Part shown: positions 1 through 7,776 of the stretch, piece by piece
Layout: each line of letters starts with the position of its first letter
Position numbering within the stretch: the stretch's first letter is position 1
DNA from: Larsenimonas salina
Lineage (GTDB): Bacteria; Pseudomonadota; Gammaproteobacteria; Pseudomonadales; Halomonadaceae
NCBI RefSeq assembly: GCF_023736155.1
Contig: NZ_JAMLJJ010000001.1
Location: 806,001-870,000 of the forward strand
Direction: 5' to 3'
DNA: 64,000 nt
Position numbers and translations under genes: made by a program
Notes under the pieces: model-generated
Database searches by the model: none
The model's input: only the letters and a program-made list of their open reading frames with translations
What the model was told of the DNA's origin: nothing

Positions 1-1
1 T

Positions 2-187
2 GAGTCCGACATGACCGCACTGAAGGATCACGGCATCAAGGTCAATACCCCCACACCTGCGCTTGAAAAGGCCCTCGAGCGGGCCGGCGCCGAACTGGTC
101 GAGCGTTGGAAAGCGCAGACGGGCTCGGAAGGCGAGGCCATACTCGAGCGCTACCGCCAACTCAGCGCGCGTGACGACAACGCGTAA
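2..187 (+). CDS. TRAP transporter solute-binding protein, C-terminal fragment
   Basis: The frame is open from the window edge to a TAA stop at 185-187, leaving the last 61 residues. The fragment is a charged helix followed by a W-K-x4-G-x2-G pattern and a terminal I-L-E-R-Y-R helix, as at the end of DctP-family periplasmic binding proteins. It ends 11 bases before a gene for a TRAP small permease, the usual P-Q-M order. The N-terminus, signal peptide and substrate pocket lie outside the window, so the substrate cannot be inferred. Confidence 0.75.
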   Translation, partial: ESDMTALKDHGIKVNTPTPALEKALERAGAELVERWKAQTGSEGEAILERYRQLSARDDNA

Positions 188-198
188 AGGGAGGCCTC

Positions 199-762
199 AT
201 GCGATTTTATCTGATGCCGCTTTACCGGCTGGGGGCATGGCTTGCCGGTCTAAGCATGCTGGCCATCGTCACTCTGATCACCGCCCAGGTGCTGTCTCGT
301 GCGCTTGACCGGATTCTGGTTGCCGTCGGGCACGCCCCGCTTGGGTGGACCATCAGCGGTGTTTCCGAAATCGCAGGCTTCTTATTGGTGGGCGCCACCT
401 TTCTCGGCAGCGCCTATACCTTCGCAACGAGAGGCCACATTCGCGTGACACTGGTGACCGAGCGCTTGCCCCTTCGGATTCGCGTTCTGCTCGAGGTCGT
501 CGCGCTGACCCTGGCCCTGGTGCTTACGGGGTATCTGGGCATCGAGCTCTGGGTCCTGCTCGAAGACAGCATCGCCTACAACGAAGTGTCCTATGGCCTT
601 GTGGCCATTCCTCTGGTCTACCCGCAGGCCGTGTTAGTGAGCGGGATTGCGCTGCTGGCCCTCGCCATCGCTGAGACCCTGCTCAACACCGTGGTCCTTG
701 GGGTCATCGCCCCCCACCGCCTTGATGCGCCACTGCCCGAGCAGGATAGCGTCGTCGACTGA
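199..762 (+). CDS. TRAP transporter small permease (DctQ family)
   Basis: This 187-residue protein has about four hydrophobic segments (near residues 8-30, 55-75, 95-115 and 140-165), the layout of DctQ small permeases of sodium- or proton-driven tripartite transporters. A GGGAGG ribosome site lies just upstream of the ATG. It sits between the binding-protein tail and a DctM-type permease, which supports the call more than its weakly conserved sequence does. It would act in the inner membrane as the partner of the large permease. The substrate is unknown. Confidence 0.85.
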   Translation: MRFYLMPLYRLGAWLAGLSMLAIVTLITAQVLSRALDRILVAVGHAPLGWTISGVSEIAGFLLVGATFLGSAYTFATRGHIRVTLVTERLPLRIRVLLEVVALTLALVLTGYLGIELWVLLEDSIAYNEVSYGLVAIPLVYPQAVLVSGIALLALAIAETLLNTVVLGVIAPHRLDAPLPEQDSVVD

Positions 763-847
763 GGCTCATCGACCGACGCTCATCCGTGGCGTCGGTCGCT
801 TGATCACGAACAAGTGACTGAACAAGTGACTGAAAGAGAGATCCGCT

Positions 848-2146
848 ATGTTTGCGCTGATTCTGACCCTATCCATCGCATTGGTGCTTTTGCTCGGCGG
901 CGGGCTATGGGTGGCCTTTTCCCTGCTGGCGCTTGGGTGGATTGCCATCAGCCAGTTTACGCCCATCCCGGCCGGCTCCGTGCTCGGCTCTGACTTCTGG
1001 AGCGCAAGCTATGGCTGGGAACTGACGGCGCTGCCGATGTTCATCTGGATGGGCGAAATCCTGTTTCGCTCGGGGCTTGCCGACGATCTGTTCAAGGCGC
1101 TCGCGCCCTGGCTCAACCGCCTGCCCGGTGGGCTTCTTCACACCAACATCTTTGGCAGCAGCCTGTTCGCCGCCGTGTCCGGCTCGTCTGCCGCCACCTG
1201 CGCGACCGTTGGCAAGATGACGCTGCCAGAGCTTGAACGGCGTGGCTATGATGACCGGCTCGCCATTGGTACGCTTGCAAGCTCGGCAACACTTGGGCTT
1301 CTGATCCCGCCCTCGATCATTCTGATCGTCTACGGCATCGCGACCGAGCAATCGATCTCACGGCTGTTCATGGCCGGTATTCTGCCGGGGCTGATGCTCA
1401 TGGCACTGTTCGTTGTATACCTGATGATCTGGTCCTTACGTCACCCTGACAAGGTGCCCGTCGCCGAGGCCTCGATGCCTCTTGCACAAAAGCTCAGGGG
1501 CAGCCTGCGTATTCTGCCGCTTCTATTGCTGATCGTTGGCGTCATCGGCTCGATCTATGCGGGATTTGCCTCACCGACGGAAGCGGCAACGATTGGTGTC
1601 GTTCTTTCGATGATCATCGCGCGACTCAATACCGGCTTCGGCGCTCAGGCATTCAAGCACTCGCTGCTGGGTGCCGTGCGTACCGCCAGCATGATCGCGT
1701 TCATTCTGGCCGGCGCGTCCTTTCTGACCACGGCGATGGGCTTTACCCAGCTTCCAGGCCAACTTGCCGGGTGGATCGCAACGCTTGAGCTTGCCCCTTT
1801 TACGCTGCTTGCGGTGCTGACGCTCTTTTTCATTGTGCTCGGCTGCTTTCTCGACGGTATCTCGGTGGTAGTGCTTACGACATCGATCGTCATGCCGATG
1901 GTGGAAGCTGCGGGCTTTGACTTGATCTGGTTCGGCATCTATCTGGTCATCGTGGTCGAAATGTCTCAGATCACCCCACCGGTCGGCTTCAACCTATTCG
2001 TGATTCAGGGCATGACTGGCCGGGACATTCTGAGCATTGCCCGAGCGACGCTGCCCTTTTTCATGCTGATGCTTCTTGGTGTTATCCTGCTCGGCCTTTT
2101 TCCAGGCATCGCACTGATGCTGCCGACCATGATGGGGAACGGATAA
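848..2146 (+). CDS. TRAP transporter large permease (DctM family)
   Basis: This 432-residue protein is hydrophobic almost throughout, with about 11-12 membrane segments, the normal DctM size. Family-like features include the G-x-S-A-A-T-C stretch around residue 115, a conserved L-I-P-P-S motif near residue 157 and the Q-I-T-P-P-V-G-F-N motif near residue 375. It forms the ion-coupled translocation channel of the tripartite transporter. An 85-base gap separates it from the small permease. Its last base is shared with the start of the following regulator gene, so the two are probably co-translated. Confidence 0.92.
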   Translation: MFALILTLSIALVLLLGGGLWVAFSLLALGWIAISQFTPIPAGSVLGSDFWSASYGWELTALPMFIWMGEILFRSGLADDLFKALAPWLNRLPGGLLHTNIFGSSLFAAVSGSSAATCATVGKMTLPELERRGYDDRLAIGTLASSATLGLLIPPSIILIVYGIATEQSISRLFMAGILPGLMLMALFVVYLMIWSLRHPDKVPVAEASMPLAQKLRGSLRILPLLLLIVGVIGSIYAGFASPTEAATIGVVLSMIIARLNTGFGAQAFKHSLLGAVRTASMIAFILAGASFLTTAMGFTQLPGQLAGWIATLELAPFTLLAVLTLFFIVLGCFLDGISVVVLTTSIVMPMVEAAGFDLIWFGIYLVIVVEMSQITPPVGFNLFVIQGMTGRDILSIARATLPFFMLMLLGVILLGLFPGIALMLPTMMGNG

Positions 2147-2673
2147 TGAGCGATGACTCACCTGTGACACCCCCCTTGAATCCGATCGTGTCGTCGGAAC
2201 ACCTTTCGCACAAGGCGAGGGAGCTGTCGGAGTTCGAATTCGGACTGATGGTTGCAAGCCACGGCTTCAATCGCTGGGTAGCCCGCTGCATGAGTGCAAC
2301 CGGTTATGGCGAGCTCAGCACGCTCGAGGTATTGATTCTCAATAGCGTCAATCACCGCGGCCGCACCCGCCGCGTGAGCGACCTGTGCCTGGTGCTCAAT
2401 ATCGAGGACAGTCACACCGTCAGCTACGCGCTCAAGAAACTGGTGCGCTTTGAGCTGGTCACGGTCGAAAAGCGCGGCAAGGAAAGCTTCTACAGCATCT
2501 CCGAGCGCGGCCATGAGGCCTGCAAGCGCTACGCCCAGATTCGTGAAACCTGCCTGATCGAGTCGCTCGAGCAGCTTGGCATCAGCCGCGAAGAGCTTCA
2601 CCGCGCCGCCGGGCTTTTACGCAGCCTGTCCGGGCTCTACGACCAGGCCGCACGCGCCGCCGCCACGTTATAA
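2146..2673 (+). CDS. Winged-helix (MarR-like) transcriptional regulator
   Basis: This is a 175-residue protein whose ATG overlaps the stop of the large permease by one base. Residues about 30-160 read as a MarR-type winged helix: an N-terminal helix, a helix-turn-helix around residues 70-110 (T-R-R-V-S-D-L-C then S-Y-A-L-K-K-L), and a wing with K-R-G-K-E-S-F-Y. No effector-binding domain is present beyond this fold. Being the last gene of the transporter operon, it probably senses the transported solute or its product and controls the operon; that is inference. Confidence 0.8.
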   Translation: MSDDSPVTPPLNPIVSSEHLSHKARELSEFEFGLMVASHGFNRWVARCMSATGYGELSTLEVLILNSVNHRGRTRRVSDLCLVLNIEDSHTVSYALKKLVRFELVTVEKRGKESFYSISERGHEACKRYAQIRETCLIESLEQLGISREELHRAAGLLRSLSGLYDQAARAAATL

Positions 2674-2795
2674 CTGGCACATTCGCCGCGCAGTGCGTAA
2701 ACTACCGCGCGGTGATTTTTTCACCGACCACACTCTGCTTGCTTCCGGACCGGATCCCGGAGCCGATCACTCATCGGACAAAGAAATTCTCCGCC

Positions 2796-3473
2796 ATGTC
2801 TAAGAATGCCGTCGTTATCTATTCCGGTGGAATGGATTCCTATACCGTGCTCCATCGCGCCTTGAGCGAGGGGTACACCGTACACGCACTGTCGTTTCAT
2901 TACGGCCAACGCCATGCAAAGGAACTCGATGTCGCCGCTTACGTGTGTCAGACGCTTGGCGTCACGCACAAAATCGTCGATATCCGTGCCATTCATCAAT
3001 TGATCGGCCATAGCGCGCTGACCGATGACACTCAGGCGATGCCGCGCGCCGACTACGCCGAAGACAACATGCAGGCAACGGTTGTGCCCAACCGCAACAT
3101 GATCCTGCTGTCACTCGCCATCGGTCACGCCGTCAATATCGGTGCCGACGTCTGCTTTTATGGTGCCCACGGCGGCGATCACGCCATCTACCCCGACTGT
3201 CGGCCGGAATTCGTCGAGCGCATGAATTCGGTTGCCGGCATTGCCAATTACGAGCCGGTCGAGATTCGTGCGCCCTACCTGCACGCGAGCAAGGGCGAGA
3301 TTCTGGCCGACGGTCTGGCGCTTGGGCTTGATTACGCCAACAGCTGGACCTGCTACCTGGGTCAGTCACTTGCCTGCGGCGAGTGCGGCAGTTGCCGCGA
3401 GCGGCTTGCGGCGTTCGCCGAGCACGGGCTGACCGACCCACTGCCTTATGCCCAGGGCGGCCTCGATGTATAG
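2796..3473 (+). CDS. queC: 7-cyano-7-deazaguanine synthase QueC
   Basis: QueC converts 7-carboxy-7-deazaguanine to preQ0 with ATP and ammonia in the cytosolic queuosine pathway. The 225-residue product begins with a PP-loop S-G-G-M-D-S at residues 10-15 and ends with the Cys cluster C-x8-C-x2-C-x2-C that binds zinc. The frame is open further upstream, but E. coli QueC (231 aa) and the position of the PP-loop favour the ATG at 2796. It overlaps queE by 8 bases, so the que genes form an operon. No preQ1 riboswitch is evident in the 122 bases upstream. Confidence 0.95.
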   Translation: MSKNAVVIYSGGMDSYTVLHRALSEGYTVHALSFHYGQRHAKELDVAAYVCQTLGVTHKIVDIRAIHQLIGHSALTDDTQAMPRADYAEDNMQATVVPNRNMILLSLAIGHAVNIGADVCFYGAHGGDHAIYPDCRPEFVERMNSVAGIANYEPVEIRAPYLHASKGEILADGLALGLDYANSWTCYLGQSLACGECGSCRERLAAFAEHGLTDPLPYAQGGLDV

Positions 3474-4104
3474 CGTCAAGGAAACCTTCTACACCCTGCA
3501 GGGCGAAGGTGCCCAGGCCGGACGCCCTTCGGTGTTCTGCCGGTTCACCGGCTGCAACCTCTGGTCGGGCCGCGAGCAGGACCGCGCCGCGAGCATCTGC
3601 ACGTTCTGCGACACCGACTTCATCGGCACCGATGGCCAGAACGGCGGCAAGTTCAAGACCGCCCGTGACCTGGCTGACCACATCGCCGCGTTCTGGCCCT
3701 CCCCGGAAGGGACACCATACGTGGTGTTTACCGGCGGTGAGCCGCTACTGCAGCTCGATGCGCCGCTGATTGAAGCCATGCACGCCAAGGGCTTTGAAAT
3801 TGCGGTGGAAACCAACGGCACGATCAAGGCACCAAATGGCATCGACTGGCTCTGCGTCAGCCCCAAGGGCCGCGCCGAGCTGGTTCAGGAGACCGGCCAC
3901 GAACTCAAGCTGGTCTACCCCCAGCCCGAGGCACTGCCGGAACGGTTCGAGCACACACATTTCGAACACTACTACCTGCAGCCGATGGACCTTTCACCGC
4001 AGGGCGAGGCTCGCTCGACGCTCAAGGCCGCACTCGACTACTGCATGAGACGCCCGCGCTGGAAGCTCTCGCTTCAGACCCACAAGATGATAGGAATCGA
4101 CTGA
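3466..4104 (+). CDS. queE: 7-carboxy-7-deazaguanine synthase QueE (radical SAM)
   Basis: QueE is a radical-SAM enzyme that contracts 6-carboxy-5,6,7,8-tetrahydropterin to 7-carboxy-7-deazaguanine. The 212-residue protein starts M-Y-S-V-K-E-T-F and carries the modified cluster motif C-x14-C-x2-C typical of proteobacterial QueE, ending C-T-F-C-D. It also has the SAM-binding T-G-G-E-P-L segment near residue 86. The ATG at 3466 was chosen because the family starts just ahead of the Y-T-L-Q-G-E-G motif. It overlaps queC by 8 bases and shares one base with the next gene. Confidence 0.95.
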   Translation: MYSVKETFYTLQGEGAQAGRPSVFCRFTGCNLWSGREQDRAASICTFCDTDFIGTDGQNGGKFKTARDLADHIAAFWPSPEGTPYVVFTGGEPLLQLDAPLIEAMHAKGFEIAVETNGTIKAPNGIDWLCVSPKGRAELVQETGHELKLVYPQPEALPERFEHTHFEHYYLQPMDLSPQGEARSTLKAALDYCMRRPRWKLSLQTHKMIGID

Positions 4105-4949
4105 TGACGCTGTTCGTCAACGCACTGACCCATTTAGACGCCTCCTACTGGGACGCCAAACGCGGCCTCGTCGGCGCCAGCTGGCATGTCGATCTGACCC
4201 TTGATGGCGAGCTCGGCGAGGACGGCATGCTGTTCGATTTCGGCGAGGTCAAACCCTGGATCAAACGGGTCATCGACCAGGGGCCGGATCACACGCTGCT
4301 GGTGCCGACCAAGGCCCCGGGCATCGATGTCCAGGAGTGCGCAGAAGGTCTTTGCATCAAGGCCTCACTCCCCTGGCCGATGGAAGTGCGCGCTCCACGC
4401 CAGGCGTTTACCTTACTGCCCTGGACGGAAATCACCCCGGAGCGGCTGGGCGAGTACATCTCCGAGCAGCTCATGAAGCGTCCACCGCCCCGCGTTACCC
4501 GCATCGGTATTTCCCTGGCCGAGGAGCGCATCGAGGGTGCTGGCTACACTTACTCTCACGGACTCAAGCAGCACGCCGGCAACTGTCAGCGCATCGCCCA
4601 TGGCCACCGCTCGCGCCTGTACATCTGGCGCGACGGTGAACTCGATGAGGCGCTCGCCGCACAGTGGAGCCGTGGGCTTGTCGACATCTATCTGGCCGAC
4701 CAGGCCGACGTTATCTTGCCGGACGACGAATTCTGTCGGGTAGCCTATACCTCGGCTCAAGGCAGTTTTCGCATCAAGCTGCCCCGCGAGCGCGTGATGA
4801 TCATGCCGACCACCAGCACGGTCGAGAACATCGCCAAGTGGCTTGCCGAGCGCATCAGCATGCTGCATGGCGGCGATATCCGTGTCCAGGCGTTCGAAGG
4901 CATCGGCAAGGGTGCCATCGCCCAGGCAAGCCAGCCACGAGACGATTGA
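4104..4949 (+). CDS. queD: Two-domain QueD-like 6-carboxytetrahydropterin synthase
   Basis: This protein has 281 residues, about twice the size of E. coli QueD (about 120 aa), and reads as two tandem T-fold units. The first (about 1-105) keeps the D-F-G motif at 45-47 and the D62-H63 pair but lacks the Cys and the His-Gly-His zinc site. The second (about 130-275) has H152, C161, H166 and H168 and the P-T-x3-E-N-x-A motif with E241, but no D-F-G. One active site may therefore be assembled from both halves. It directly follows queC and queE, which fits supplying QueE with its pterin substrate. QueF was considered because of the length and rejected. Confidence 0.82.
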   Translation: MTLFVNALTHLDASYWDAKRGLVGASWHVDLTLDGELGEDGMLFDFGEVKPWIKRVIDQGPDHTLLVPTKAPGIDVQECAEGLCIKASLPWPMEVRAPRQAFTLLPWTEITPERLGEYISEQLMKRPPPRVTRIGISLAEERIEGAGYTYSHGLKQHAGNCQRIAHGHRSRLYIWRDGELDEALAAQWSRGLVDIYLADQADVILPDDEFCRVAYTSAQGSFRIKLPRERVMIMPTTSTVENIAKWLAERISMLHGGDIRVQAFEGIGKGAIAQASQPRDD

Positions 4950-5024
4950 CCCACCGCGTGCCCTGACTAAGACGTTGGTCGTGTTCTTGCCTATGCTTTG
5001 AAAAACGGCAACCAGGGTATGGGT

Positions 5025-6377
5025 ATGATCGATACGTTCATTGAAAACGTCGGGGCACTGCCGCAGTGGGCCTACGCGCTCGGGATCGCGGTACTGACCG
5101 TTGCAGCCCATGCAGGGCTTGAAGTCCTGCACTGCACGATCAAGCGGGTGTTCAACGGTCGACTCCGCCTTGTCAGTGCGGTAGCGATTGCCGTACATCC
5201 ACCGCTGGTGTGGTTGGCCTGGGTCTATGGTGTGGCGTTTTCGCTCTATTTCCTGATACCGACCCGGCTAGGCTGGCACGGCCCGCTCTTGATCACGGCC
5301 AACCTGATTGCCGCGCTTTTGCTGCTGTGGCTGATCGTGCGGGTTACCCGGCGCATGGTTGCGGTCATGGACCGCTGGGCCGAGGACAGAACCACGGCGT
5401 TCGAGCGATTTCTACTGCCGCTTCTGACACGGACGACGGCGGCGCTTGCCCCGGTGTTACTGCTGTTTGCGCTGCTGCCGCTGTTCATTGCCTCAGAGCG
5501 CATCGACGCTTTACTTCATAATCTGGCAAGTCTTTTGCTGATCGCAAGCGTGGCCGGCGTCATGATTCAGGGCGTGAACATGACCGAGCGGCTATTGAGC
5601 GAACGCTACCGAATGGACGTTGAGAACAACCTCGTGGCACGTCGGGTGCATACGCAGATCACGGTGCTGCGCAAGCTGATCAACTTTTTGATCATTTTGC
5701 TGGCGCTTGCCTCGATGCTGATGATCTTCGATAAGGTCCGCCAGCTCGGCACCAGCATTCTGGCGTCGGCCGGTATTCTTGGGGTCGTGCTCGGGTTTGC
5801 CGCTCAGAAAGTGTTCGGCAACCTGATCGCGGGCATTCAGATCGCACTGACCCAACCGATCCGACTCGACGACGCCGTGGTGGTCGAGGGTGAATGGGGG
5901 TGGGTCGAGGAACTGACGCTGACCTATGTCGTTATTCGTCTATGGGACTGGCGCCGACTGGTGCTGCCGATCAATTACTTCATCGATCATCCGTTTCAGA
6001 ATTGGACACGCACCAGCAACGATCTGATCGGCTCGGTCATCCTCTACGCCGATTACTATCTGCCGCTTGATGAGCTGCAGGCAGAAGCCGAGCGGCTGGC
6101 GCAGCTGTCACCGCGCTGGAGCGGCAAGGTCTGCAAGGTACAACTGCTTGAGATGACCGAGAGAAACATGCAGCTTCGCGTGTTGATCAGTGCCCGCGGC
6201 GGTGCGGATACGTTCGATCTTCGCTGCGAGTTGCGAGAAGGTCTGATTCGCTATATCGCCGCGCACTACCCCGATGCGCTGCCCAAGGTGCGCCTGGAAA
6301 TCGGGCAACGCGCTACGGCGTCATCACCAACGCTTCATGACACGATCGATGACGGCTCACCGGCCACTGATCACTAG
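5025..6377 (+). CDS. MscS-family mechanosensitive ion channel
   Basis: The 450-residue inner-membrane protein has about five hydrophobic segments before residue 260. These are followed by the MscS pore helix (small Gly/Ala residues, G-F-A-A-Q-K-V-F-G-N near residue 262), a beta domain (I-R-L-D-D-x-V near residue 284) and a C-terminal alpha/beta cap. E. coli MscS has 286 residues, so this is an MscS relative with extra N-terminal helices. An AGGG site 7 bases upstream supports the ATG at 5025 over the in-frame TTG (4998) and ATG (5019). Its likely role is to release solutes on hypo-osmotic shock. Confidence 0.88.
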   Translation: MIDTFIENVGALPQWAYALGIAVLTVAAHAGLEVLHCTIKRVFNGRLRLVSAVAIAVHPPLVWLAWVYGVAFSLYFLIPTRLGWHGPLLITANLIAALLLLWLIVRVTRRMVAVMDRWAEDRTTAFERFLLPLLTRTTAALAPVLLLFALLPLFIASERIDALLHNLASLLLIASVAGVMIQGVNMTERLLSERYRMDVENNLVARRVHTQITVLRKLINFLIILLALASMLMIFDKVRQLGTSILASAGILGVVLGFAAQKVFGNLIAGIQIALTQPIRLDDAVVVEGEWGWVEELTLTYVVIRLWDWRRLVLPINYFIDHPFQNWTRTSNDLIGSVILYADYYLPLDELQAEAERLAQLSPRWSGKVCKVQLLEMTERNMQLRVLISARGGADTFDLRCELREGLIRYIAAHYPDALPKVRLEIGQRATASSPTLHDTIDDGSPATDH

Positions 6378-6405
6378 AGAGTTCTCGTCTATGGGAGATA
6401 AATCA

Positions 6406-6654
6406 ATGGCGTGTCGTATCGGCTGTGGCGCCTGCTGCATCGCGCCCTCGATAACCACACCAATTCCGGGCATGAAAGATGGCAAACCGGCCGGGGTGCG
6501 CTGTGTTCAACTGGATGAGAACAATCTGTGTCGTCTTTTCGGCCACCCTGACCGACCTGCGGTGTGCCATGCGTTCGAGTTCGATATCGAAGTCTGCGGC
6601 ACCGAGCGCGATGAGGCACTTGCGTTGATTACCTGGCTTGAAGACTCGACCTGA
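6406..6654 (+). CDS. YkgJ-family cysteine-cluster protein
   Basis: This small protein of 82 residues has Cys at positions 3, 7, 10 and 11 and further Cys near 33, 42, 54 and 63. That is the pattern of the YkgJ/UPF0153 family, predicted to bind zinc or an iron-sulfur cluster. The start at 6406 puts the C-R-I-G-C-G-A-C-C motif right at the N-terminus, as in relatives, and has a GGGAG site 8 bases upstream; an ATG at 6391 is the alternative. The molecular role of the family is not established. The stop codon lies inside a 26-base perfect palindrome that probably terminates transcription. Confidence 0.85.
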   Translation: MACRIGCGACCIAPSITTPIPGMKDGKPAGVRCVQLDENNLCRLFGHPDRPAVCHAFEFDIEVCGTERDEALALITWLEDST

Positions 6655-6675
6655 GGCGGCGCGAGCCGCCTCAGG
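6650..6675. terminator. Bidirectional hairpin between convergent genes
   Basis: An 11-bp perfect stem (CCTGAGGCGGC) with a GCGA loop lies between the YkgJ-family gene and the convergent oxidoreductase gene and includes the YkgJ stop codon. There is no clear T-run, so termination strength is uncertain. Confidence 0.55.
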
Positions 6676-6683
6676 TCAAGACG

Positions 6684-7688
6684 TTACGGCGCGAGTTTCA
6701 CCAGACGCTTGCCGTTGTACGCCCCACTTTCAAACAGTGACAGGAAGGCTTTCGGAGTGGCTTCGAGCCCCTCGAAAACACTCTCCTGATACTCGATCAC
6801 CCCTTTTTGCACCAGCGGCCCGACATCCTTGATGAAATCGCTATAGCCTTCCCAGTGCTCGAGCACGATAAAGCCCTGCACGCGAAGCCGCTTGGTCAAC
6901 ATCATGGCGATATTGGCAGGCCCCGGCTGCTCACCGTCGTTGTAGCGTGAAATCATGCCGCAGACCGCAATACGCCCGAAATCGTTCATGGACGCAAGCG
7001 CGGCATCAAGCATCGGCCCACCAACATTCTCGAAGTAGACATCGATGCCCTGGGGCGCTGCACGCTTGATGCCGGCGGCGATGTCCTCCGCACTTTGATG
7101 GTGGTTGACCGCATGCACACCAAGCGATTCCAGCCACTGACACTTTTCCTTGGAACCGGCCGTGCCCACAACGGTACAGCCTTTTTGAACCGCGAGCTGA
7201 ACGGCCAGAAAGCCAACGGCACCGCTTGCGGCCGACACCAGCACGGTGTCCTCTCCAGTCAGCCCCGCAATGGTATTGAGCCCGGTCCAGGCGGTCATGC
7301 CCGGCATGCCAAGCACGCCCAGATAGGCCTGAAGCGGAACATCATAGCTTGGCAGCGGCTCGACATGATTGGCATCGACCACGGCGTGATCACGCCAGCC
7401 GGCCATGTGACGTACCTTGTCACCGACCGTGAAGCGCTCATCGCTTGATTCGACCACCTCGCCGATGGCTGCGCCTTCCATGGGTGCGTTCAGTTCGAAC
7501 GGGTCGATGTAGGTTTTGACGCCGTCCATACGATTGCGCATGTACGGGTCGACCGACAGCCACAGGTTCTTGAGCTTCAACTGACCGCTGGCGAGTTCGG
7601 GCAATGAATCGGTGCAAAGCTCGAACAGGGCCTCATCCGGCACCCCATTCGGGTGGTCGGTCACAACAAAATAGCGACTCTCAGTCAT
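6684..7688 (-). CDS. NADP-dependent oxidoreductase (YncB/CurA-like MDR family)
   Basis: This 334-residue zinc-independent medium-chain reductase starts M-T-E-S-R. Residues about 40-50 hold L-S-V-D-P-Y-M-R, diagnostic of the leukotriene B4 12-hydroxydehydrogenase/CurA subgroup. The nucleotide-binding stretch A-A-S-G-A-V-G follows near residue 150. Members reduce activated double bonds of enones with NADPH in the cytosol, but the physiological substrate cannot be told here. An AGGAG site precedes the chosen ATG. A longer in-frame upstream extension would run through the ppiD terminator and was rejected. Confidence 0.9.
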   Translation of the reverse strand: MTESRYFVVTDHPNGVPDEALFELCTDSLPELASGQLKLKNLWLSVDPYMRNRMDGVKTYIDPFELNAPMEGAAIGEVVESSDERFTVGDKVRHMAGWRDHAVVDANHVEPLPSYDVPLQAYLGVLGMPGMTAWTGLNTIAGLTGEDTVLVSAASGAVGFLAVQLAVQKGCTVVGTAGSKEKCQWLESLGVHAVNHHQSAEDIAAGIKRAAPQGIDVYFENVGGPMLDAALASMNDFGRIAVCGMISRYNDGEQPGPANIAMMLTKRLRVQGFIVLEHWEGYSDFIKDVGPLVQKGVIEYQESVFEGLEATPKAFLSLFESGAYNGKRLVKLAP

Positions 7689-7720
7689 AACGCGCTCCTG
7701 ATAGCGAACGTGACATAGGA

Positions 7721-7742
7721 AACGGCGCCCGAAGGCGCCGTT
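7721..7742 (-). terminator. Terminator hairpin downstream of ppiD
   Basis: The perfect stem AACGGCGCC/GGCGCCGTT with a CGAA tetraloop sits 35 bases after the ppiD stop and before the ribosome site of the oxidoreductase gene on the same strand. Confidence 0.7.
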
Positions 7743-7776
7743 AATTAGCGTGCTAACAAGCGTAGCGCGTGTAATG

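Noticed and set aside
2674-2795. A preQ1 riboswitch upstream of queC.
   Set aside because: No preQ1 aptamer pattern could be found. Only a short T-loop hairpin (CGGTGA/TCACCG, 2710-2726) is present, and preQ1 aptamers usually control transport or queF-type genes.
4104-4949. Annotation as QueF (preQ0 reductase), because the length of 281 residues equals bimodular QueF.
   Set aside because: The QueF catalytic Cys and substrate motif are absent, while QueD/PTPS zinc-site and Glu motifs are clear.
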